Source: Acidaminococcus fermentans DSM 20731
GTDB lineage: Bacteria; Bacillota; Negativicutes; Acidaminococcales; Acidaminococcaceae
NCBI RefSeq assembly: GCF_000025305.1
Contig: NC_013740.1
Span: forward strand, 1,240,001 to 1,304,000
Reading direction: 5' to 3'
Length of the DNA stretch: 64,000 nt
The notes beneath the pieces were generated by a model, which worked only from the letters and a program-made list of their open reading frames with translations, made no database searches and had not been told where the DNA came from. A program made the position numbers and the translations under genes. Positions 42,842 to 51,430 of the stretch are shown piece after piece (the first letter of the stretch is position 1; each line of letters begins with the position of its first letter).

Positions 42842-43285
42842 TTAAAGTGTGAAAAGGAAGGTTGGTCTTTTTTCATATTCGTTGTTCATGAGCTTTTTGT
42901 TATCGCTGTAGATTTCAACCATACCTTTCAGGTTGCAGCCCATTTTCGTGAAGACCCAGGCGGTGTCCTTGGCGTTGGTCCAGTTGGAGGAGAAGGTGAA
43001 TTCTTTTACCCCAAACTCTTTGAACATCTGGATGATTCTTTCTGGTTCCGTGTAGGAGCCGCTTACGTCCAGGAGCTTGTTGCCGCGCTGCTTCATTTCG
43101 CTGTAAAGCCGCATCATGCTGCTGAAGTCTTTCCCTTCGGCCCGAACCTCCTGGAGCAGTTCCTGGTAACCTTCCCTGCAGGCTTCCATGCCCTTTTCGT
43201 CTTTTGCCTTTTCGGCCTCGTTGAATTTCTTTTCCAGGTCCAGGCTTCTTTCGTAGAACCTTGCAATCATTTCCATCTTTTTCAT
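42842..43285 (-). CDS. Mobile-element hypothetical protein (147 aa)
   Basis: MKKMEMIARFYERSLDLEKK, a charged helical N-terminus, then YTEPERIIQMFKEFGVKEFTF and NAKDTAWVFTKMGCNLKGMV. This family recurs next to recombinases and SHOCT genes in Firmicute conjugative elements; its function is unknown. Complete, with a good ribosome site (AGAGAGG) and a terminator. Confidence 0.75.
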   Translation of the reverse strand: MKKMEMIARFYERSLDLEKKFNEAEKAKDEKGMEACREGYQELLQEVRAEGKDFSSMMRLYSEMKQRGNKLLDVSGSYTEPERIIQMFKEFGVKEFTFSSNWTNAKDTAWVFTKMGCNLKGMVEIYSDNKKLMNNEYEKRPTFLFTL

Positions 43286-43367
43286 TTTGTGTACCTCTCT
43301 TTCTTTGGGGTGTTTCCCCTTTTCTTGTGTATATATATCACTCTAAAGGTACATAATAGCAAGCCGA

Positions 43368-43523
43368 TTATTCGATAAATATTGTACTTATCTTCGGTTT
43401 GTATTTCTCTTCCATCCGCTCCTTGAACCGGCGATATTCTTTTCGAGTAATAAGCCCTTGGGCCAGGAGCCGCTTTGCCAGGTTCATAGTCGCAAGGTAT
43501 GTTCCTTCTTCTTTAAGGCTCAT
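43368..43523 (-). CDS. SHOCT-like small protein (51 aa)
   Basis: MSLKEEGTYLATMNLAKRLL then AQGLITRKEYRRFKERMEEK. Same short-C-terminal-domain pattern as the gene at 42010-42174. The ATG at 43523 has AAGGAGG upstream. Orphaned by rearrangement. Confidence 0.65.
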   Translation of the reverse strand: MSLKEEGTYLATMNLAKRLLAQGLITRKEYRRFKERMEEKYKPKISTIFIE

Positions 43524-43624
43524 GATGACCAAACCTCCTTCCACCCGCTTACTAGTACACAAAATGTTCAGTTATTTAAGAGCAAAAGAAAAAAGCCCAC
43601 CATTTCTGATGAGCTTAACATGGC

Positions 43625-44640
43625 CTAGCATTCCAGCAGCTTCTGCAGCTTTTCTACATAAAGCTTTCGAATGTTTTCCAGTAAAAGTCCCCAATATTTC
43701 AGTCCGATATTAGGATGAGTCTTGCGATATTCCCTTATGTTGCTTGCCCTTTTCAATGCATCCTGATTTACCTGTTTTTCATGCGGGTCTTTATTGACAT
43801 CGTAAGTTTCAATGAAGAATTCCAAAGCTCCTGGTTCAACGCACCATTCCTTAGCAAAGTCATCCACCAATCCTTTTACCTTAGCACGAACACGGTTATT
43901 CATAACGTCGGCAAAATTCTGGTTAATGAACATTGACGGGTTGTCCTGATATTCCTTCCAGATTCCTTCCAGAATCTCTGCACGGGCAGGATTTGTTTTC
44001 CGGAAGCGGGCGATTTCTTCGTTGATTTCCTTAATAATTCTCTTAGTCCTAGTATCCTGAGCAATAATCAAAGCAGTTTCATCTGTACGTGTTGCTTCCA
44101 TCAATTGCAGGATATAGTCTTCATCAATTTGGTCTCTATGCCAGCAGCGCAGGTCATAGCTAATGGCAAGATTAATATCCGGGTCATCTCCCCCTGCAGG
44201 ATCTTTTTTCAGTTCCTCTTTAACATTGACGAACTTGCCATTATAATCTTCTATGTCTTGCTCTGTAATATGATAATCCCGTTCAAGATTCCGTTCCTGG
44301 TATTCCGAATAGACCTGCAAATCAGAGTAAGCATCATCGAAATCCCGGTAAGCCTTCAAGAACTGAATTTTCCCTTTCGGGGTTAAACCGTCAACTGCTT
44401 CCGGGGTGGGAGCTACCTTACGAAGTTGTCTAAGTGATTCCTTAAAGGTTTCCTCTGCCTCTTCCCAAGTAGGAGCCTGCACATAGCTGCCGCCACCCAT
44501 GGAATACAGTTTCATTGCATGGTCTACTGCCCGTTTGAAATGAGCCGGCACCTGGAAAGTCACAATCTGCCCATACCTCTTTTGATTGTCATACAGTCGA
44601 TTGGTACGGGAGAATGCCTGAATAATACTGGCAGACTTGC
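43625..44640 (-). pseudogene. hsdR 3' remnant (type I restriction subunit)
   Basis: Starts mid-gene at SASIIQAFSRTNRLYDNQKR (helicase motif VI) and continues with the HsdR C-terminal helical domain to a normal stop (LYVEKLQKLLEC). The nuclease and the first helicase domain are absent. Its 5' part is replaced by a dispersed-repeat copy and an IS3 element. It differs from the intact hsdR at 56.7-59.9 kb, so a second type I system once lay here. Confidence 0.85.
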
Positions 44641-44775
44641 TTTTTTGCCTTCTGAGCGGCCGGGGATGGGTTTTCCTGCGGGGAGCCCCTATCACGTTGG
44701 GATCGGGGGATCGTGCATCTGGCGGGCCTCCCGGCGTGAGGCCCCTACGGCATCGCAATGGACCATTCGCCCTAT
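44640..44775. repeat. Dispersed repeat, variant 2 (copy at 44.7 kb)
   Basis: GAGCGGCCGGGGATGGG, GCGGGGAGCCCCTATC, GTGCATCTGGCGGG and GCCCCTACGGCATCGCAATG match the copy at 4.8 kb. The right part of the element is displaced by the IS3 insertion and reappears after 46526. Confidence 0.7.
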
Positions 44776-44944
44776 ACTGTCCCCATAAGTGTGGACACTT
44801 TTTAAGAGTAGCACCTGCCCACAAAATTGGACAGGCTACAATTTGAATCCTTTAAAATTGGCGTGCTCATTTTGGACCCAACCTATTGAACACAATCATA
44901 TGCATGTGGTATCCTCAAATCCAATAAAGCCAAGGAGAATCCAC

Positions 44945-45349
44945 ATGAGCAGAAAACTTTTTACTGAGGAGCAGATTGCAGCGTTGCGCCAGAACCCTTA
45001 TGTGTATAGCGTAAGCCGCTCTACCCTGGTCCTGAGGAAGTCCTTTAAAGAAATCTTTTACACCGAATATATGGAAGGAGTCTATCCTAAAGACGTCTTC
45101 AAAAAATACGGCTTTGACCCTGCTGTGCTGGGCGAAAGACGCATTGGCGGTGCTCTCCAGCATATCAAAGAGGAATATGCCAAATATGGTTGTTTCTATG
45201 AAGGCAGGAGACCCGCCGACAGGTCTGACACCGCCGCCAAGGTCAAGCCTGAAGATGACATTAAGGCCCTCAGACATGAAGTTGAATACTTGCGGCAGGA
45301 AGTGGAATATTTAAAAAAAATTTCCGCGATCAAGAACACAAAAAGGTAG
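44945..45349 (+). CDS. IS3-family transposase OrfA (134 aa)
   Basis: HTH-type OrfA: MSRKLFTEEQIAALRQNPYV, YPKDVFKKYGFDPAVLGERR and a C-terminal leucine-zipper-like KALRHEVEYLRQEVEYLKKI. Binds the IS ends. An A8 run (45313-45320) near its end is a slippery site; a -1 shift there leads into the orfB frame. Confidence 0.88.
   Translation: MSRKLFTEEQIAALRQNPYVYSVSRSTLVLRKSFKEIFYTEYMEGVYPKDVFKKYGFDPAVLGERRIGGALQHIKEEYAKYGCFYEGRRPADRSDTAAKVKPEDDIKALRHEVEYLRQEVEYLKKISAIKNTKR
45313..45320 (+). promoter_or_regulatory. A8 -1 frameshift site
   Basis: TTAAAAAAAATTTCC within the orfA end. A -1 shift gives KNFRDQEHKKVGSLL, then M-N-D-S of OrfB, so the OrfAB transposase would be made by programmed frameshifting, as is general in IS3. 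Confidence 0.7.
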
Positions 45350-45360
45350 GTTCTCTGCTC

Positions 45361-46359
45361 ATGAACGATTCCTCTTGTGTGTTCGAAATCATAGAAAAGA
45401 CGGTAAGTACCAGCGAGAACAGACTTTCCATCAGCAGTTTATGCAAGATGGCAGGCGTGTCCCGAAGCGGTTATTATGCCTGGGTAAAGGCGGAAGCATT
45501 TCGGCAGGCCCAGCAAGAACAGGACCGCAAGGACTTTGAACTGATCCTTGCCGCTTACAAAAGACGAGGGTACAAGAAGGGCGCCCGCAGCATCTATATG
45601 GAGCTGCTCCACATGGATCCGCCCGTCATTATGAATGTGAAGAAAATCCGTCGTCTGATGAAAAAGTTCCACCTGCTTTGCCCCATCAGGAAGGCGAATC
45701 CCTATCGGCAGCTGGCGAAAGCCCTGAAGACCAATACGGTGGCCGATAATCTGCTGCAGCGCCAGTTTGAGGACTATGGTCCTCGCATGGTACTGCTGAC
45801 AGATATTACCTATCTTCCTTACAATGGGATCTTTGCTTATCTTTCCACCATACTGGATGCCTATACCAAGCAGATTCTGGCGTATGTCCTCAGCGATTCT
45901 TTGGAGGTGGATTTCGTGGTAGAAACGGTGAACAACCTGATTCGAGATCACGGCGTCTCACTGCATGCTGAAACCATCGTGCATTCTGACCAGGGTTGCC
46001 ATTACACGAGTCACAGCTTCATCGATATCCTCCATGACAAGGATCTCAGACAATCCATGTCACGGCGGGGGAATTGCTGGGACAATGCGCCGCAGGAAAG
46101 CTTCTTCGGCCGTATGAAAGACCATGTGAAAAAGAAAATTGCAGCAGCAGTGAGCTTTGGGGAGGTGAAGGCCATCGTAGATGATTACATGGATTATTAC
46201 AACAACGAGCGCTACCAGTGGGAACTGGCGAAACTGTCGCCAAACGAGTTCTACCAATTTGTAACAACAGGGGTTTATCCGCTCGATATTCCCAAGATGC
46301 CCGAGGTTCCTACATTGAAGCGGAGAGCCTGTGAGCTGGGGAACCAGCTCACCTCATAA
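45361..46359 (+). CDS. IS3-family transposase OrfB (332 aa)
   Basis: HTH_21 N-terminus (VSRSGYYAWVKAE; KKGARSIYMELL) and an rve integrase core with the DDE triad: VLLTDITYLPYNG (D), IVHSDQGCHYTSHSF (D) and CWDNAPQESFFGRMK (E). Appears complete. It carries out cutting and strand transfer as the OrfAB fusion. Confidence 0.92.
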   Translation: MNDSSCVFEIIEKTVSTSENRLSISSLCKMAGVSRSGYYAWVKAEAFRQAQQEQDRKDFELILAAYKRRGYKKGARSIYMELLHMDPPVIMNVKKIRRLMKKFHLLCPIRKANPYRQLAKALKTNTVADNLLQRQFEDYGPRMVLLTDITYLPYNGIFAYLSTILDAYTKQILAYVLSDSLEVDFVVETVNNLIRDHGVSLHAETIVHSDQGCHYTSHSFIDILHDKDLRQSMSRRGNCWDNAPQESFFGRMKDHVKKKIAAAVSFGEVKAIVDDYMDYYNNERYQWELAKLSPNEFYQFVTTGVYPLDIPKMPEVPTLKRRACELGNQLTS

Positions 46360-46565
46360 AATGGCAAAAGCAGCCATTTTATGAGTAAGGAGCCAGTGCA
46401 TAAGATTGGATGGTTAGGGGCCTTCTGATAGACAATTACCAAACGTCCATTTTAAAGGTACCAGGATTGTTGAACTGTCTAAAACAAGGGGTCCTACTTT
46501 TAGAAACTGTCCTTGACAAGGGGTACGGTTTACCCCTTCCGTCCTGCTCTGCACTCTTCGCTCTT

Positions 46566-46645
46566 CACTATGCACTTAGCTTTGGAAACCGGATCACCTT
46601 GGCCTGGATTTCTCCCACCTGCTCCAGTTCTTTCCCGGACATCTT
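46566..46645 (-). pseudogene. Integrase 3'-end fragment (46.6 kb)
   Basis: AAACCGGATCACCTTGGCCT onward to GCTCCAGTTCTTTCCCGGAC matches the 3' end of the integrase at 11.4 kb. Same position relative to the dispersed repeat as at 6.5 kb. Confidence 0.75.
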
Positions 46646-46658
46646 ATATGTAGATTTC

Positions 46659-46687
46659 TTGCTTTTTGATAGCATTAATGCTATCAT
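46659..46687 (+). promoter_or_regulatory. higBA promoter with palindromic operator
   Basis: TTGCTT (46659-46664), 17-bp spacer, TATCAT (46682-46687). The perfect 20-bp palindrome TGATAGCATTAATGCTATCA (46667-46686) fills the spacer and overlaps the -10, the expected place for autorepression by the antitoxin. Confidence 0.8.
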
Positions 46688-46715
46688 TAAACGAGAACAC
46701 TGTAAGGAGTATATA

Positions 46716-47084
46716 ATGTACAAGATTGAATTCTACGAGAATCAACATGGCGAATCAGACGTCTGGGATTTCTTGGAAGCGTTACGTAAAAAGAGTACAA
46801 CCAGCAAAGATGCTCGTATTCAATACAACCAGATTATTTTCTACATTGACCTGCTTGCTAAAAACGGGACAAATCTCCCGACCAATATCACCAAGCATTT
46901 AGAAGATAATATATGGGAACTTCGTCCTGGAAATAACCGAGTATTTTATTTCTATTATGACGAAAGCCAATATGTACTGCTCCATCATTTCCGCAAGAAA
47001 TCCCAGAAAACGCCAAAACGCGAGATCATCCGAGCCAAGTCAGAGCGGGATGACTATATCCGTCAGAAGGAGGAAAAGTCATGA
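46716..47084 (+). CDS. higB: HigB/RelE-like toxin (122 aa)
   Basis: Phage-derived Gp49-like/HigB family: MYKIEFYENQHGESDVWDFL, KHLEDNIWELRPGNNRVFYF and YYDESQYVLLHHFRKKSQKT. The family cleaves ribosome-bound mRNA. ATG at 46716 with TAAGGAGTATATA. It precedes the antitoxin and overlaps it by 4 bp (reversed order, typical of higBA). Confidence 0.85.
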   Translation: MYKIEFYENQHGESDVWDFLEALRKKSTTSKDARIQYNQIIFYIDLLAKNGTNLPTNITKHLEDNIWELRPGNNRVFYFYYDESQYVLLHHFRKKSQKTPKREIIRAKSERDDYIRQKEEKS

Positions 47085-47359
47085 GAACGTGGGAAGATTA
47101 TAAAAATCACGTAAAATCCATTAGTGAGGAAGAACGCCGCAACATGGAAGAAATCGAAGAACTAAGCAGTATTGTTTCTTCTATCATTCGGCGGAGACAG
47201 GAACTGGGAATCAGTCAACGTACTCTTGCAGAAAGGTGCGGTATTCCTCAATCTTCCATTGCCCGTATCGAAACCCTCAAGACAACTCCCAAACTGGATA
47301 CGCTTGTAAAACTATTGCAGGCACTGGACTTAAAGCTTCAGGTGGCTGCTGCCGGATAA
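47081..47359 (+). CDS. higA: HigA-like XRE antitoxin (92 aa)
   Basis: HTH_3 domain: IRRRQELGISQRTLAERCGI, PQSSIARIETLKTTPKLDTL; about 35 N-terminal residues form a helical extension. Neutralises the upstream toxin and should bind the palindrome at 46667-46686. Confidence 0.88.
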   Translation: MRTWEDYKNHVKSISEEERRNMEEIEELSSIVSSIIRRRQELGISQRTLAERCGIPQSSIARIETLKTTPKLDTLVKLLQALDLKLQVAAAG

Positions 47360-47361
47360 TT

Positions 47362-47640
47362 ACAGAGCAGGCCCGCAATCACTACGACTGCGGGCCTGCT
47401 TTTTTGCCCGACCGGCGACCTGGCGACGGTCTCCCCTGACGGGTAGCCCCTACGGAATGATATCGTACAGTACGTGATATGCGTAGGGACGACCCGTCAG
47501 GGGCGTCCGTTCCCAGGTCTGTAAGCGGGCGGATCACCGATCGGACCCTACGGCATTGCAAAAGATCGTTGGACCCACACCGTCCTGCTTCTTACTCTGC
47601 ACTCTTCCTTCATTCAGTCCCTGGTCATCTGGAATCCTCC
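47362..47640. repeat. Dispersed repeat, variant 1 (copy at 47.4 kb)
   Basis: Terminator hairpin AGGCCCGCA...TGCGGGCCT with T6 after higA, then the clearest palindrome: CCCCTGACGGGTAGCCCCTA (47433 on) mirrored by TAGGGACGACCCGTCAGGGG (ending 47503), with GATATCGTACAGTACGTGAT at its centre. The right part (CCAGGTCTGTAAGCGGGCGG ... GTTGGACCCACACCGTCCTG) matches 6.4 and 11.3 kb. Confidence 0.85.
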
Positions 47641-47726
47641 CGGAAGATACAGCCCGTTCCAGCAAGATTCGTTTTTCTTCTTATCTTCCCTCTTCTCTTT
47701 CCTCCCACCTTATCTACCTCATTCTC

Positions 47727-47755
47727 TTGCTATCTGCCTCATTTCATGCTAAAAT
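47727..47755 (+). promoter_or_regulatory. Promoter of the Fic gene
   Basis: TTGCTA, 17-bp spacer, TAAAAT (47750-47755), 34 bp before the ATG. Confidence 0.65.
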
Positions 47756-47788
47756 GTGGCAGATAATAAAAAGATGAGGGAGATTTTT

Positions 47789-48838
47789 ATGCGGACATTT
47801 AACTACTCGCAGGAAATACAAAATTTACTGACACCTGAAATCGTCCAGCTTCTCACCTGTATCCATGAACACAAAGGACGGCAGGATTTATTTCTGGAAG
47901 CGAATACAGACGAACTGAAAACACTGGTAGACGTTGCTATGATCCAGAGTACAGGGGCTTCCAACCGTATCGAGGGAATCCTCACCAGTGACAAACGATT
48001 AGAAGCACTGGTCAGCCAAAAAGCGAAACCGCACAATCGGTCTGAACAGGAAATTGCCGGATATCGTGAAGTACTCGCCTTGATCCATGAAAATCACGAC
48101 TATATTTCCCCTGCCCCTAATGTCATCAGGCAGCTCCACCGAGATCTGTACTCTTACTCAACAGGAGCCATTGGCGGAGATTATAAAAACGCAGATAACG
48201 TCATTGCGGAAACGGATGCACAAGGGCATCAAAAGGCCAGGTTTATTCCCGTTCCTGCTTTTCAGACAGCTGACGCTATGGATTCTTTATGTCAATCGTT
48301 CCAGAATTCCTGGCAGGAAAACATAATAGATAAATTGCTGTTGACTCCCATGTTCATCCTGGATTTTCTCTGCATTCATCCATTCAATGACGGAAATGGA
48401 CGGATGAGCCGGCTTCTGACACTCCTTCTTTTATATCGTGCCGGCTACATCGTCGGGAAATACATCAGCCTGGAAATGCTGATTGAAAAGACCAAGAAAA
48501 CTTACTATGAAGCCCTTCAGGCCAGTTCTTTCGGCTGGCACGAAAATCAAAACACCTATGCTCCTTTTGTGAAATATTATTTGGGCATCCTCATAAAAGC
48601 ATATGATGAATTCGAAGACCGGATTCAATACTTGGTAACCAAAAAGATTTCCAAGCCAGACCGTATCAAAGCCATCATCTCCCAAACACTAGGGAAAATC
48701 AGCAAAAAGGATCTGATGGAACGCTGCCCGGATATCAGCCAGGGAACTATAGAACGCACTTTGTCCAGTCTGGTAAAAGAAGGCTATATCAGCAAAGTCG
48801 GCTCTGGTCCGGCTACGGCATATATCCGCAAGCATTGA
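47789..48838 (+). CDS. Fic family AMP-transferase (349 aa)
   Basis: Class II Fic protein. The inhibitory helix motif appears near residue 50 (TGASNRIEGILTS, S-x-x-x-E-G), the Fic core at HPFNDGNGRMSRLLTLLLL, and a C-terminal winged helix (LMERCPDISQGTIERTLSSL). Fic enzymes transfer AMP to hydroxyls of target proteins; the inhibitory Glu keeps them off. ATG chosen with GAGGGAG upstream. Single-gene unit flanked by dispersed-repeat copies. Confidence 0.92.
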   Translation: MRTFNYSQEIQNLLTPEIVQLLTCIHEHKGRQDLFLEANTDELKTLVDVAMIQSTGASNRIEGILTSDKRLEALVSQKAKPHNRSEQEIAGYREVLALIHENHDYISPAPNVIRQLHRDLYSYSTGAIGGDYKNADNVIAETDAQGHQKARFIPVPAFQTADAMDSLCQSFQNSWQENIIDKLLLTPMFILDFLCIHPFNDGNGRMSRLLTLLLLYRAGYIVGKYISLEMLIEKTKKTYYEALQASSFGWHENQNTYAPFVKYYLGILIKAYDEFEDRIQYLVTKKISKPDRIKAIISQTLGKISKKDLMERCPDISQGTIERTLSSLVKEGYISKVGSGPATAYIRKH

Positions 48839-49224
48839 AAATAGAGAAAGTCCACAATCACCTCGACTGCGGTCCTGCTCTTTTCCTCACGCCTTATTGG
48901 GAAACCGACCACTTTGGCATGAGACAAGCACCTGAATGTCTGGATTCCGTACACATTTCCGCCCGTTTGTGGGAACTGCTCAAAGCCGAAAATCAGTGCT
49001 TTTACATGTGCTCTCCGTTTGCGGGAATTTGTCCACCTGTTTTTCTACCTATAACACGGCGGGCAGGAGGGAGGCCATCGTCTCTACCTCCCCTCCTCTG
49101 CTCAGTCGGTTTATGATCAGGGTCTCAACCCGTATATCGTTAACTTGGTCGGTATCTTGGTCGCTTATCTTGATCGGTCAGCGATCAAGTTGCTTTTTTC
49201 TTAAACCTGCTCCGGCATGATTCC
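48839..49224. repeat. Dispersed-repeat and integrase debris
   Basis: Starts with a degenerate repeat (ACTGCGGTCCTGCTCTTTTC) fused to CCTCACGCCTTATTGGGAAA, the integrase 3' end. The remainder to 49224 shows no supportable gene. Confidence 0.55.
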
Positions 49225-49284
49225 AATGTACGGTTTTCTATTTGAATGTCCAGTTTTGCTTTTCAATGTCCGGTTTTCTACCGT
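49225..49284. repeat. Three tandem 20-bp repeats, IS21-like end
   Basis: AATGTACGGTTTTCTATTTG, AATGTCCAGTTTTGCTTTTC and AATGTCCGGTTTTCTACCGT in direct succession. On the other strand the core is GAAAACCGGACATT. Multiple repeats of this kind mark the ends of IS21-family elements. No transposase gene remains nearby. Confidence 0.55.
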
Positions 49285-49610
49285 CGCAGATTCTCGGCTG
49301 GCATTCTGCTACTGGCTCCGCGACACCCATCGTTAAAAGATTCTAGCTGTACATGACATCTAATCCCGACACTCGCGCCGTATCTGTTGCCCTTCTATAT
49401 CTGATACAATGTAACTTTTCCGGCATTTACACTCCTTAACCCAAAATGCACACTGGGTCTGTATTTCCTCGTTTCATACAGATGGGTGCACTGGGTGTAT
49501 GCAAACTATCACACCTGCTGATCTTCGTTTTCCAGGCACAAATAGACCTGGAAATCCTCAATTTCATTATAACATTTCGATTAAGATCAACAACCTGTAC
49601 CGTCGATATT
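49285..49610. other. Gene-free stretch
   Basis: Only short out-of-frame ORFs; no promoter, RNA or repeat I can support beyond the neighbouring IS21-like end. Confidence 0.4.
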
Positions 49611-50264
49611 TCAGGCAACGGGCGTATTGTATCCATCATTGAGGATCCCGCCCTTTTCCTTAATGATATTCAGATTTTCCTCTAAATCATTGAGGGTAAT
49701 CGCACTTCCTTTTAAGTCATAATGCTTCCCATTTATTTCAAGAAACAGCGTCGGGAAGGATGTGACTCCTATTTTTCTTGCCTCATAAAAGTCCGGATGG
49801 TACTTGCCCTCTTCAGAAATACGGATGAACTCCTCTGCAATCTTGTCTGCAGGAAGGTCATAGGATTTGGCGATTGATCCGATTGTCTCCACGTCAGAAA
49901 GTGATTTACCATCCAAATAGAATGCTTCATGCATCTTTGACGCAAGATTAACATGTTCTCCTTTGGGTAAGAAGCTCCTGAGAACTCCAAATCCTATTGC
50001 GGCATCATTCGAGTCAGGAACCATACTTCCCGTCTCTAACAGGTTCAGATATGGCTTGCCGAATTCCACTCCAAACATATCCGCGATTCTTTTATTCGTA
50101 TCACTCATATACGGAAATGCCGAAAGCGAATGTCCGTCCATAAATAATCCACCTGATAGCACCGTTACTTCCAATTCCGGATGTGCTTCAATAAACGGTT
50201 TAAGAATTGTCTCAAACCCATAGCACCATCCGCAATAGCTGTCAAAAATATAATACACCTTCAT
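49611..50264 (-). CDS. DsbA-family thioredoxin-fold protein (217 aa)
   Basis: MKVYYIFDSYCGWCYGFETI carries a CxxC active site (C11-C14) at the start of a DsbA/FrnE-type fold with a helical insert and a C-terminal TSFPTLFLEINGK (cis-Pro loop). No signal peptide, so it is cytoplasmic like FrnE. Follows a radical SAM gene by 31 bp in the same operon. Substrate unknown. Confidence 0.85.
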   Translation of the reverse strand: MKVYYIFDSYCGWCYGFETILKPFIEAHPELEVTVLSGGLFMDGHSLSAFPYMSDTNKRIADMFGVEFGKPYLNLLETGSMVPDSNDAAIGFGVLRSFLPKGEHVNLASKMHEAFYLDGKSLSDVETIGSIAKSYDLPADKIAEEFIRISEEGKYHPDFYEARKIGVTSFPTLFLEINGKHYDLKGSAITLNDLEENLNIIKEKGGILNDGYNTPVA

Positions 50265-50295
50265 CTAAATACCGCCTTTCTGATTTTTGTCCTGG

Positions 50296-51174
50296 TCACA
50301 GGCTTCTCATGCTGTCTCTTCGCATCCGCAATCGCTCTTCCCCCTGTTCGTCTGCACCCTGTTTGAGCATCGCCAGTATCTTCTCTTTGTCCTCCGGAAG
50401 ATATCCATATACCGGCATCATGTTGGAGACATTCGTCGCATCCAGCAGAGTGTGGATATCAAGCGTCTTCACAAAGGTATACAGTTCCTGTATCTTCTCT
50501 GTCTCTGTAGCCTCTACGAACTCACCTCTTCTTACTTCTTCCATAAGCGGCGTATCAGGGAAGATCGAGAGTCCGGAAGCCAGTACTCTGACGGGCGACA
50601 GGTGGTTTAGCACTTCTGCTGTTTTCACGGCATGCCCCATACCATACTCATGACCTCCCAGCCCGTATAAGAAGATGACAGAATAATGCATTCCCGCCTC
50701 ATCCATCTTGGAGAGCTGTTCCACTATATCACTGGCATGATAGCCCTTGTTCATCTTATCAAGGACAGCATCATCGCCCGACTCGATCCCGAATACGATC
50801 ATGTCGTATCCCATCTCTTTCAACGACTTCAGCTCACCTACAGACTTGTTCCTTACACTATCCACCCGGCCATATCCGCCGACGGAAACACCCCAGGGCA
50901 GGTATTCTTTTATCAGGTCCATGATTCTTTTAAGCCTGTCGTAGCTCAGCAGGAACGGATCTGCCCCCTGCAGAAAAATCCGCTTTACCTTCCATCCGGA
51001 ATCCCGGATCTCCTGAAGATCCTCCCGTATCTCACTCTCCGGAGATACGGAAAAAGGTGCTTCCTTGTAAAAGGTGCAAAAGCGGCACTTATTATGCGAA
51101 CAACCCGACGTTACTTGTAAAAAACAGGAACCAGCCTCATAAGGCGGTCTGACGATTCCACATGAAAAATGCAT
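50296..51174 (-). CDS. Radical SAM protein (292 aa)
   Basis: Cluster motif CSHNKCRFC (C25, C30, C33; a Cx4CxxC variant), then KVKRIFLQGADPFLLSYDRL, GGYGRVDSVRN and DMIVFGIESGDDAVLDKM of a TIM barrel. Belongs to a group of small radical SAM proteins of unknown substrate. Ribosome site GAGGAGGAATTCGT. Its promoter carries the same ATATC-N10-GATAT box as arsR. Confidence 0.88.
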   Translation of the reverse strand: MHFSCGIVRPPYEAGSCFLQVTSGCSHNKCRFCTFYKEAPFSVSPESEIREDLQEIRDSGWKVKRIFLQGADPFLLSYDRLKRIMDLIKEYLPWGVSVGGYGRVDSVRNKSVGELKSLKEMGYDMIVFGIESGDDAVLDKMNKGYHASDIVEQLSKMDEAGMHYSVIFLYGLGGHEYGMGHAVKTAEVLNHLSPVRVLASGLSIFPDTPLMEEVRRGEFVEATETEKIQELYTFVKTLDIHTLLDATNVSNMMPVYGYLPEDKEKILAMLKQGADEQGEERLRMRRDSMRSL

Positions 51175-51204
51175 ACGAATTCCTCCTCGTTTCTATATAT
51201 CCTT

Positions 51205-51224
51205 ATATCTCGCTTTGTCGATAT
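51205..51224. promoter_or_regulatory. ATATC-N10-GATAT operator (radical SAM promoter)
   Basis: ATATCTCGCTTTGTCGATAT, an inverted repeat 31 bp before the radical SAM start. Same spacing and arms as the box at 53397-53416. Confidence 0.6.
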
Positions 51225-51269
51225 GTAATGGTTTAAATTAAACGGGATCTTCATCCCGTCTAATCTATG

Positions 51270-51430
51270 CACAACGTGAACGTACCCCCGCCTATAGAGG
51301 CGGGAGCTTCCTGCTTCGGCGAGAACAGCACCGCTAACTCCGAAGAGTTATGGCGACTTACACTCTCTCCACAGGCGTAGATTCCCGTGCGACCCACGGT
51401 ACTTTATAAGTTACGCTAGGCAGATATTCG
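51270..51430 (-). ncRNA. Putative omega RNA (reRNA) of TnpB
   Basis: TnpB guide RNAs come from the tnpB 3' end and the adjoining right end of the element. This segment covers the tnpB stop and the GC-rich hairpins up to the end. Extent inferred from the family; not a sequence-only call. Confidence 0.35.

Larger units (their letters stand above)
44776..46525 (+). mobile_element. IS3-family insertion sequence
   Basis: About 1.75 kb with two overlapping-frame genes (orfA, orfB). Ends are imperfect inverted repeats: left CCCCATAAGTGTGGACACTT, right (reverse complement) CCCCTTGTCAAGGACAGTTT. It sits inside a dispersed repeat: sequence right of the IS (CGTCCTGCTCTGCACTCTTC) continues the repeat interrupted on the left. 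Exact ends and target duplication are not resolved by eye. Confidence 0.8.

Noticed and set aside
47433-47503. Palindromic repeat copies as a CRISPR array
   Set aside because: Copies are single, kilobases apart and lack regularly spaced spacers; no cas genes in the window.
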